Source: Bacteroidales bacterium
GTDB taxonomy: Bacteria; Bacteroidota; Bacteroidia; Bacteroidales; P3
Direction of reading: 5' to 3'
Assembly (NCBI GenBank): GCA_017507285.1
Contig: JAFWBF010000140.1
Location: forward strand, 1 to 7,969
Length of the DNA: 7,969 bases
Shown here: positions 1 through 6,284 of the stretch, one piece after another
Layout: every line of letters begins with the position of its first letter
Position numbering within the stretch: position 1 is the first letter of the stretch
Made by a program: the position numbers and the translations under genes
Notes under the pieces: generated by a model
The model's database searches: none
What the model saw: the letters and a program-made list of their open reading frames with translations, nothing else
What the model was told of the DNA's origin: nothing

Positions 1-2
1 GA

Positions 3-86
3 AGCATAAGAACCATACATCGTATAGTAGATGATTCGTACAAATATAATACCGACATCGAGAACACAATAAAAAACATGCAATAA
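3..86 (+). CDS. C-terminal end of an upstream gene (partial, unidentified)
   Basis: One frame is open from the window edge to a TAA at 84-86 and reads as 27 residues ending ...NTIKNMQ. The other two forward frames stop early (positions 7-9 and 32-34). Codon choice (ACC, GAC, AAC, ATA) resembles the genes downstream. The stop lies 20 bases before the ATG at 107, a spacing typical of genes in one transcript, and no terminator hairpin lies between them. The fragment is hydrophilic and too short to assign to a family. It could also be a chance open stretch of non-coding leader, because 84 bases without a stop is not rare by chance. Confidence 0.45.
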   Translation, partial: SIRTIHRIVDDSYKYNTDIENTIKNMQ

Positions 87-92
87 TATTAT

Positions 93-98
93 AGGAGG
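93..98 (+). promoter_or_regulatory. Strong Shine-Dalgarno sequence of the large secreted protein gene
   Basis: AGGAGG, continuing to AGGAGGT, lies 8 bases before the ATG at 107. This is close to perfect complementarity with the usual 16S anti-Shine-Dalgarno sequence and fixes the start codon. It stands out because the other four starts in the window (3313, 4729, 5738, 6285) have A-rich leaders with no good Shine-Dalgarno sequence, which is the usual state in Bacteroidota. Confidence 0.85.
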
Positions 99-106
99 TT
101 AATAAA

Positions 107-3100
107 ATGAAAAGATTTTTAGCTCTATTTGGTGTTTTAGTTATGTGCATGACAAGTTTCAATATGTTTGCACAAGATAACCAAGAAGTAAAAAAGATTT
201 CAGAACTTCACCAACAAACCAAATATTTAACTTCGGTGGGTTTACGTCTTACAGACTCTGATGCTGCAGGAGGCCCCTATGGAAGTGGTGAAGATTATGT
301 TGTAACATTGTATGATACAATTTGTTCTCACCCCAACCGTTTGACTTTTATGGTTGACGATTTTGACATTCATCCAAGCGACACTTTGTACATATACGAT
401 GGTCCTAATACAGCCTCTCCTCTTTTGTACAAAGGCAACAACAACAATTCCGCACTATCGGAATACTTTTATGCATCTGGCGATTGTTTGACCATCCGTT
501 TCAAATCTGATGCAGCCGACACTGCCAAAGGATTTATAGCCAATGTAGTTTGCACAAAACCTTGCCAAAAAATGATATTGAGGTGGGACTCTGTATTCTA
601 TAAAATTATAGATGACGAAGAAGTTCCCTTCAAGGTAACAAATGGTTTCGACTTGGACACAATATACGATTCAATAACAGGTATTACTACTTTCGACACC
701 AACCGTTGGCAAAGTTTCGACATTTGTGATGGCGACAGAATTGCAATACCGGTAGTAACCGAATTTCCCGAAAACGGATTGTACTATCATCAATCTGACG
801 AATATTGCCGTTTTAAATGGAACTTTGGTGATGGCGATACTGTAAATAACTGGGGTGCCAATGTTGTACGACACAGTTATGGTGCTGTGCAAGGTTATGA
901 CTTATTCTTGTACGTTACCGACTCCAACGGATGTCAATCCAAACAGTCAATGACTGCACGTGTGCGTATCGCACGAAATCCTATAAAAACATTGTTCGAC
1001 CTTCCTACTATTTGCAACACGTCGTATGCCACCATATCAGTAGGTGCAGGTAGTGACGCAACCATCATTACCCAACCATTGGAATTCGTAAAAGAAGCTA
1101 TGAAAGAAAACAACTCTCGTACGTTTGTACCCGACGGTCCAAACTGTGATGATCCTTGTTTCTATGCAGCGGTAAATTTCACCGAATTCCCTTCTGGAAG
1201 ACGAATCCAATCTGCTTCCGACATCTGTGCTATATGTGTAAATATGGAACATGAATTTATGGGAGATATTGAAATTGCCATTGTATGTCCTGAAGGTCAA
1301 AAAGCCACTTTAAAATATAAACCTACCGAAAGATTCAACCAAGTACTTAACGAATGGGAATACCCCGGTGGCGGTGGTGGTGGTAAATTCTTTGGAATAC
1401 CCTATGGAGGAAATGGGCACGGCACTTACGATGGTAGTGGGTCTGAAGGTTACTGCGACTCTCTGTATAACATACCGGGAGTATGTTGGAACTATTGTTG
1501 GTCCAACAGTAGAGACTATGGCTATTGGGATGTAAATAGAAACATGGATGCAGATATGAGCAATGCAATATATGTTATAAATGATGCAGGACAAGTACAG
1601 GTAACACACGATTTCGGAACTACTCTTCCTCCGGGATACAACCAAACAGGCAGTGCCCCAGGCGAGGTAACATGTAACACTACCGACTCTAGCCACCGTG
1701 CAGAAAAATTAGGTTTCTACAAACCATCTCAAGGTTTCGATAACCTTGTAGGATGTGCATTGAATGGAGAATGGAATATCGAAGTTTGCGACACATGGGG
1801 AGCTGATAACGGCTGGGTATTCAGTTGGTCTATGGAGCTATGTAATATCAGTACATCCGATTGGACATACGATGTGGGAATAGACTCTGTATTATGGTCC
1901 GAAAGAACTCCCGGTGTAAGAATATCAACCGAAGGTAGTACACAAGGTAGGGTAACAACACCAGATACTGCAGGCTACTTCTTATTGAACGTAACTATCA
2001 TAGACGAATTTGGCTGCCAATGGGATACTTGTACAGGTATTACCACTGTTTGGGAACCCCGTCCAAATTTAGGCAACGATACTGCAGTATGCGACGACGA
2101 ATCATTCCTTTTGAATGCCGACGATGGCAGAGCATATAAATACAACTACTCCTACATGTGGTCTCCAACATACGAAACCACTCAAAAGATATGGACTCTT
2201 AAAACCGGTGGTATAGCCACAACATACGAAGTTGAAGTGTCAAACACTATGCATGGCATCAGTTGCTCGGCTCGAGACAACAAGATAATAGATGTAGCCC
2301 CGAAACCTATTCCTAACTTCAATATTATTGGTCTTCCATTTGTTGAAGGATGTGAACCATTGGATATAAAGATAGAAAACCGTACAGTAGGAGCTGCCAA
2401 ACACCTTTGGGTATATGGCGATGGCCATACCTCAACCGAAGCCAGTCCAAAACACACATACTACGCAGGAAACTACGACTTTTACTACTATGCAACATCC
2501 GACAGAGGATGTATAGACTCTATAAAATATGACAATTTTGTTTCGGTATTTGCCAGTCCTAAAGCCAAGTTTTCTTGGGAACCTGAAACCCCAACTGTTC
2601 TTCACCCCGATGTACAGTTCAAAAACTTGACAATGCCACACAATTCTGACAATATATACTACTGGAAAATACAATACGACAAGGATATCACACACTCTGT
2701 AACAACTCTTAGAGAACCTGAACCTCTATACACATTCAAAGCATTTGACGACCAAAGTATAGCCGGCAAATACAACATCGAATTGATTGCACTTACCAAA
2801 AACTTGGCACCTAGTGGCAACTATATCACATGTGCCGACACTACCGAAAGTAGCCTTGTATTGGTAAACGACTTCTTGCAATTCCCCAACGTTGTAACTC
2901 CTAATGGCGACGGCATCAATGACGTGTTCGAAATAATAAACCTTGTTGAGGGATTAGGCTATCCAACTAACGAATTGTCTATCTTCGACCGTTGGGGCAA
3001 GAGAGTATTCCACAAAGAAAATATCGCTAGCAAAGACGAGTTTTGGGATCCGGGTGCCGACAACGCCCCTGCAGGTACTTACTTCTTCAGATTTGTTGGT

Positions 3101-3154
3101 AAAGGTTACTTAGGAAACATCCAACGAAACGGAGTAATCGAAGTAATAAAATAA
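107..3154 (+). CDS. Large secreted T9SS cargo protein with CUB-like, PKD and P-domain-like regions and a gliding-motility type C-terminal domain
   Basis: A 1015-residue exported protein, probably surface-attached or released. Residues 1-22 form a signal peptide (MKR, hydrophobic core, cleavage FA|Q). Residues about 54-149 resemble a CUB domain (GxPYGSGEDY, DTLYIYDGP, CLTIRF). A PKD repeat lies at about 205-288 (FKWNFGDGD at 236-244). Residues about 370-580 resemble a proprotein convertase P-domain (MGDIEIAIVCPEG, LNGEWNIEVCD, DNGWVFSWSMEL) with a long glycine-rich insertion. An Ig-like module of the 'LGNDTAVCDD...YMWSP' type covers about 653-735, and a second PKD-like repeat about 748-816 (HLWVYGDGHTS). 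The last 90 residues, from FPNVVTPNGDGINDVFEI through IFDRWGKRVF and APAGTYFF, are the type B T9SS sorting domain. The mature part has 27 cysteines by my count, suggesting disulfide-stabilised modules. From the family, the sorting domain directs export through the type IX system. A binding or adhesion role is inference; I see no catalytic domain. No SprF/PorP-like partner follows directly downstream. Confidence 0.92.
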   Translation: MKRFLALFGVLVMCMTSFNMFAQDNQEVKKISELHQQTKYLTSVGLRLTDSDAAGGPYGSGEDYVVTLYDTICSHPNRLTFMVDDFDIHPSDTLYIYDGPNTASPLLYKGNNNNSALSEYFYASGDCLTIRFKSDAADTAKGFIANVVCTKPCQKMILRWDSVFYKIIDDEEVPFKVTNGFDLDTIYDSITGITTFDTNRWQSFDICDGDRIAIPVVTEFPENGLYYHQSDEYCRFKWNFGDGDTVNNWGANVVRHSYGAVQGYDLFLYVTDSNGCQSKQSMTARVRIARNPIKTLFDLPTICNTSYATISVGAGSDATIITQPLEFVKEAMKENNSRTFVPDGPNCDDPCFYAAVNFTEFPSGRRIQSASDICAICVNMEHEFMGDIEIAIVCPEGQKATLKYKPTERFNQVLNEWEYPGGGGGGKFFGIPYGGNGHGTYDGSGSEGYCDSLYNIPGVCWNYCWSNSRDYGYWDVNRNMDADMSNAIYVINDAGQVQVTHDFGTTLPPGYNQTGSAPGEVTCNTTDSSHRAEKLGFYKPSQGFDNLVGCALNGEWNIEVCDTWGADNGWVFSWSMELCNISTSDWTYDVGIDSVLWSERTPGVRISTEGSTQGRVTTPDTAGYFLLNVTIIDEFGCQWDTCTGITTVWEPRPNLGNDTAVCDDESFLLNADDGRAYKYNYSYMWSPTYETTQKIWTLKTGGIATTYEVEVSNTMHGISCSARDNKIIDVAPKPIPNFNIIGLPFVEGCEPLDIKIENRTVGAAKHLWVYGDGHTSTEASPKHTYYAGNYDFYYYATSDRGCIDSIKYDNFVSVFASPKAKFSWEPETPTVLHPDVQFKNLTMPHNSDNIYYWKIQYDKDITHSVTTLREPEPLYTFKAFDDQSIAGKYNIELIALTKNLAPSGNYITCADTTESSLVLVNDFLQFPNVVTPNGDGINDVFEIINLVEGLGYPTNELSIFDRWGKRVFHKENIASKDEFWDPGADNAPAGTYFFRFVGKGYLGNIQRNGVIEVIK
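1367..1384 (+). repeat. In-frame glycine codon run
   Basis: Six consecutive glycine codons (GGT/GGC) encode residues 421-426 of the large secreted protein, inside the insertion that separates the two halves of its P-domain-like region. It probably forms a flexible loop. The repeat unit is three bases, so slippage would change loop length and not the reading frame. Confidence 0.7.
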
Positions 3155-3177
3155 CTAAACATACATACATAAAAAAT

Positions 3178-3218
3178 AAAAAAAGGGAGACAAATGTCTC
3201 CTTTTTTTTTATTTTTTT
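3178..3218 (+). terminator. Intrinsic terminator after the secreted protein gene
   Basis: A perfect 6-bp stem, GGAGAC (3186-3191) and GTCTCC (3196-3201), closes an AAAT loop and is followed by nine T (3202-3210) and then seven more T after one A. The run of A before the stem can pair with the T tract, so the hairpin can extend and could also work in the reverse direction. It lies 24 bases after the TAA at 3152-3154 and separates this gene from the promoter at about 3253. Confidence 0.93.
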
Positions 3219-3229
3219 ATCTACAAGCC

Positions 3230-3260
3230 TTCATATATACGCTAGAAATGTGTATATTTG
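3230..3260 (+). promoter_or_regulatory. Probable Bacteroidota sigma-type promoter for the four-gene unit
   Basis: TATATTTG at 3253-3260 matches the Bacteroidota -7 consensus TAnnTTTG exactly and is followed by CA, as is common. With a 19-base spacer the -33 element would fall at 3230-3233, where the sequence is TTCA, a weak match to TTTG. Transcription would start near 3266-3268, giving a leader of about 45 bases before the ATG at 3313. Its position just after the terminator supports the call. It also argues against the upstream GTG at 3250 as a start codon, because that codon would lie outside the mRNA. Confidence 0.6.
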
Positions 3261-3312
3261 CAAAATAAAACACATACTTATAATACTTCATAATAAATTA
3301 AATTACAATACT

Positions 3313-4719
3313 ATGGGAGGTTTTTTTGGTGTAGTTTCCAAGCGTTCTTGCGCAACAGACTTATTCTACGGAACAGATTATCACTCACATTTAGGCACAA
3401 AAAGAGGTGGATTGGTAACAATTGATGACGGTATTTTCTATCGCTCTATACACAATATCCAAAACTCATACTTTAGAACTAAATTCAATGACGAACTTGG
3501 TAAATTCAAGGGAAAATGTGGATTAGGAGTAATTAGCGATACCGATTCACAACCCATAGTCGTAAATTCGCATCTAGGACGCTTTGCCATCGTTACGGTA
3601 GGTAAAATAAACAACATTGCCGAACTCGAAAAGGATTGTTTGGAAAAGAATCAACAATTCACCGAACTAAGCTCCGGAATGACCAACCCTACCGAATTGG
3701 TTGCTCTGATGATAACACAAGGAACAGATTTCGTTGATGGTATCAAAAATGTATTTAAGCGAATAAAAGGTTCGTGTTCTATGCTCATACTTACCCAAGA
3801 CGGTATTATTGCAGCAAGAGATTTATACGGACGTACCCCAATAGTCATTGGCAAAAACGATGATGGCTATGCAGTGGCAATGGAAAGCCACAGCTACATA
3901 AATCTAGATTATATTACAGAACGATTCGTTGCTCCTGGTGAGATTCTAAAAATAACACCATTGGGAATAACACAGTTGCTTGCTCCTTTCGACAAAATGC
4001 AGATATGCTCCTTCTTATGGATATATTATGGATTTCCATGTGTAGACTACGAAGGAATCAATGCCGAAGAAGTTCGCTACAAAGGCGGATATGAGTTAGG
4101 ACTGAATGACGACGTTGAAGCCGACTTTGTATCGGCCATACCCGATTCAGGCATAGGCATGGCTCTCGGTTATGCTGCAGGAAAAGGAATACCATATCAA
4201 CGTGGTGTGGCAAAATACACCCCCACTTGGTCTAGAAGTTTCATGCCTATCAATCAGGAAGAACGTGAACATGTGGCTAAAATGAAACTTATTCCCAACA
4301 AAGCCGTACTTTCAGGCAAACGTGCTGTATTCTGCGACGACTCGATAGTGAGAGGTACACAACTTCGCGACAATGTGAAGATGCTGTATGAATATGGAGC
4401 AAAAGAAGTTCATATACGTATCAGTTGTCCACCTTTGATATGCAGCTGCAACTATCTGAACTTTACAGCATCAAAAAATGAAATGGAACTCATTACCCGC
4501 AGAGTTATTAAAGAGCTGGAAGGCGATAGCACAAAAAACATTGACAAATACATGGACGAGACATCCAAAGAACACGCCAATATGGTAGAAATTCTACGAA
4601 AACATTTTGGTGTCGACTCTTTAAAATTCAACACATTACCAACATTAGTAAAAGCAATAGGACTTCCTAAAGAAAAGATTTGTACCCATTGTTTCGATGG
4701 AACTAGCTGGGGTGAATAG
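3313..4719 (+). CDS. PurF-like amidophosphoribosyltransferase family protein with a degenerate glutaminase site
   Basis: A 468-residue cytoplasmic protein with the two-part layout of PurF: an N-terminal Ntn-type glutaminase-like domain (about 1-230) and a C-terminal phosphoribosyltransferase domain (about 255-400). True PurF makes 5-phosphoribosylamine from PRPP and glutamine, the first step of purine synthesis. The PRPP loop AVFCDDSIVRGT (338-349) and the IPDSG motif (276-280) are intact. C232, C379, C457 and C460 align by eye with the four 4Fe-4S ligands of the Bacillus-type enzyme. The start reads MGGFFG where PurF has (M)CGxFG, so the catalytic cysteine is Gly2. The usual HNGN and HxRYxT glutaminase motifs also look lost (VGKIN and VISDTD instead). 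The ATG at 3313 is preferred over the GTG at 3250 because it matches the family N-terminus and the promoter lies between them. Its reaction is therefore uncertain: it may use ammonia, depend on a partner, or do something else. A canonical purF may exist elsewhere in the genome. Confidence 0.85.
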   Translation: MGGFFGVVSKRSCATDLFYGTDYHSHLGTKRGGLVTIDDGIFYRSIHNIQNSYFRTKFNDELGKFKGKCGLGVISDTDSQPIVVNSHLGRFAIVTVGKINNIAELEKDCLEKNQQFTELSSGMTNPTELVALMITQGTDFVDGIKNVFKRIKGSCSMLILTQDGIIAARDLYGRTPIVIGKNDDGYAVAMESHSYINLDYITERFVAPGEILKITPLGITQLLAPFDKMQICSFLWIYYGFPCVDYEGINAEEVRYKGGYELGLNDDVEADFVSAIPDSGIGMALGYAAGKGIPYQRGVAKYTPTWSRSFMPINQEEREHVAKMKLIPNKAVLSGKRAVFCDDSIVRGTQLRDNVKMLYEYGAKEVHIRISCPPLICSCNYLNFTASKNEMELITRRVIKELEGDSTKNIDKYMDETSKEHANMVEILRKHFGVDSLKFNTLPTLVKAIGLPKEKICTHCFDGTSWGE

Positions 4720-4728
4720 AACAATAAA

Positions 4729-5703
4729 ATGGCATCGAGATACGAAATAATAAAACCAATCGAAGATTCCCTCAAGGAATTTAACCTACAGTATGAGGGC
4801 TTGGCCAACAGTGGCATAAAGCTGCTAGACACCATGGTTTCTCATATAGGTCAAACACGTGGCAAACAGCTACGCCCTATTCTATTGTTACTCATATCCG
4901 GTGCCTTCGACAATACTTCCAACAAAGCTGTACGTGCTGCATTGGCCATCGAAACACTACACATAACAACTTTAATCCACGATGATGTAGTGGATGAATC
5001 CCTACTACGACGGGGCAAACAAACCTTAAACAGCATTTGGGGAAACAAATTGGCAGTTTTGGTTGGCGATTATCTCTACGCCAAAGTTCTAAACATATTG
5101 GTCGATATCGACGACAAAGAGATACTGAAAACCATAAGTTCTGTGGCCCAAGAAATGGGTGAAGGCGAGCTACTACAGCAAGAGAATGCTCGCGAATACA
5201 ACCTTACCGAAGATAGATACTACGAAGTTATACGTAAAAAAACTGCTGTATTGTTTTCAGCATGTTGCAAAATCGGGGCTATTGCAAGCAATGCCACCAA
5301 CGAAGAAATAAAAACAATGGCTCTATTTGGCGAATACTTGGGTATCGCATTCCAAATACAAGACGACATTCTCGACTATTCCAAAGAATTAAACACCGGA
5401 AAAACATACGGCAACGATATTCGAGAACAAAAAATAACACTTCCCCTAATATTCGGACTAAACAACGCCACCGAAAAACAGAAAGACGAAATAAGAGAAC
5501 TATACCATAAAGAGACTATAACACAACAAGAAGTAGACAGCATAATAGATACAATAACCAATTTGGGTGGTATAGCCAAAGCAAAAGAAACCATAGATAT
5601 GTATATCAACAAGGCATACAACCTACTCGACTGTCTACCAAACAACCAACACAAACAATCGCTCCAATTGCTTATTCAAGATATAGCAACAAGGGAGAAA
5701 TAA
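4729..5703 (+). CDS. ispB: Polyprenyl diphosphate synthase, long-chain trans type
   Basis: A 324-residue soluble prenyltransferase that extends an allylic diphosphate with isopentenyl diphosphate, most likely making the side chain of menaquinone. Both aspartate-rich motifs are intact: HDDVVD (DDxxD at 85-89) followed by RR at 94-95, and QDDILDY (212-216). Also present are GKQLRP (45-50), which helps bind IPP, GNKLAVLVGDYLY (105-117), KT at 171-172, and GNDIREQKITLPL late in the protein. The residues 4 and 5 positions before the first motif are Thr81 and Thr80, not aromatic, which favours a long product over farnesyl or geranylgeranyl diphosphate. Length is close to E. coli IspB (323 residues). 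It starts 9 bases after the preceding stop and is probably co-transcribed with it. The exact chain length cannot be read from the sequence, so the gene symbol is a family-level assignment. Confidence 0.92.
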   Translation: MASRYEIIKPIEDSLKEFNLQYEGLANSGIKLLDTMVSHIGQTRGKQLRPILLLLISGAFDNTSNKAVRAALAIETLHITTLIHDDVVDESLLRRGKQTLNSIWGNKLAVLVGDYLYAKVLNILVDIDDKEILKTISSVAQEMGEGELLQQENAREYNLTEDRYYEVIRKKTAVLFSACCKIGAIASNATNEEIKTMALFGEYLGIAFQIQDDILDYSKELNTGKTYGNDIREQKITLPLIFGLNNATEKQKDEIRELYHKETITQQEVDSIIDTITNLGGIAKAKETIDMYINKAYNLLDCLPNNQHKQSLQLLIQDIATREK

Positions 5704-5737
5704 AAATAATCGAATATTAATCAACTTAATACTAAAA

Positions 5738-6268
5738 ATGATGAAGAAGTTATTAGTAAGTGCATTAGCTCTATTCTTATCTATAGGAGTATTTGCACAA
5801 GAAGCAAAGAAAAGCGTTTTGCCCGACAATATATCGGTAAAAACATTAGACGGGAAAACAGTTCAAACATCTACGTTCAACAACGATGGAAAACCTTATA
5901 TACTATCGTTTTGGGCCACATGGTGTAAACCATGCTTAAGAGAACTCAACACCATAAAGGAAGTGTACGAAGAATGGCAAGAAGAAACAGGGGTTAAGAT
6001 TATAGCTGTAAGCATCGACGATGCCAGAGGTGCATCGCGGGTTAAACCATTGGTAAATGGTAGTGGTTGGGAATACGAAGTATACATCGACCAAAACCAA
6101 GACCTAAAACGTGCTATGAACGTAGTAAATGTTCCTCATACTTTTATAATCAACGGCAACGGCGAAATTGTATGGCAACACACATCCTTTGTCGAAGGCA
6201 GCGAAGAAGAACTTATTGAGCTGGTAAAAAAAGTGATGAACGGAGAAGACATCTCGGAAAGCAAATAA
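5738..6268 (+). CDS. TlpA/ResA-like periplasmic thiol-disulfide oxidoreductase
   Basis: A 176-residue exported thioredoxin-fold protein. Residues 1-20 are a signal peptide (MMKKLL, hydrophobic stretch, cleavage FA|Q). There is no lipobox cysteine, so it should be a soluble periplasmic protein. The active site is FWATWCKPC with redox cysteines C63 and C66; the cis-proline is P133 in NVPHTF, and the following strand IINGNGEIVWQ is typical of TlpA/ResA proteins. KIIAVSIDD (87-95) matches the central strand of the fold. Family members reduce or exchange disulfides of exported proteins, for example in cytochrome c maturation, but the substrate here is unknown. It lies 34 bases after the prenyl synthase gene and 16 bases before the beta-barrel gene, which suggests a functional link with the latter. 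ATG 5738 and ATG 5741 are both possible starts and differ by one Met. Confidence 0.93.
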   Translation: MMKKLLVSALALFLSIGVFAQEAKKSVLPDNISVKTLDGKTVQTSTFNNDGKPYILSFWATWCKPCLRELNTIKEVYEEWQEETGVKIIAVSIDDARGASRVKPLVNGSGWEYEVYIDQNQDLKRAMNVVNVPHTFIINGNGEIVWQHTSFVEGSEEELIELVKKVMNGEDISESK

Positions 6269-6284
6269 ACATAAATAGAACAAT

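Noticed and set aside
1367..1384. Glycine codon run as a phase-variable or recoding site
   Set aside because: The repeat unit is a whole codon, so changes in number keep the frame, and the gene reads through without interruption.
1310..1696. 128-residue open frame on the minus strand inside the secreted protein gene
   Set aside because: It lies entirely antisense to a well-supported gene with clear domain matches, has no plausible start context, and its translation resembles no family I know.
3321..3327. Run of seven T just inside the PurF-like gene as a possible phase-variation tract
   Set aside because: It encodes the FF of the GGFFG start motif, which matches the family pattern, and the tract is short. 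The frame downstream is intact.
4452..4835. 127-residue minus-strand open frame across the junction of the PurF-like and prenyl synthase genes
   Set aside because: It overlaps the conserved C-terminus of one enzyme and the N-terminus of the next, and its Ser/Phe/Leu-rich translation is typical of a shadow frame.
5262..5510. 82-residue plus-strand open frame inside the prenyl synthase gene
   Set aside because: It is an out-of-frame shadow rich in Arg/Lys/Asn, overlapping the region that encodes the second aspartate-rich motif.
5704..5737. Possible promoter or terminator between the prenyl synthase and thioredoxin genes
   Set aside because: The 34 bases are AT-rich with no TAnnTTTG box and no hairpin with a T run, so read-through from upstream is simpler.
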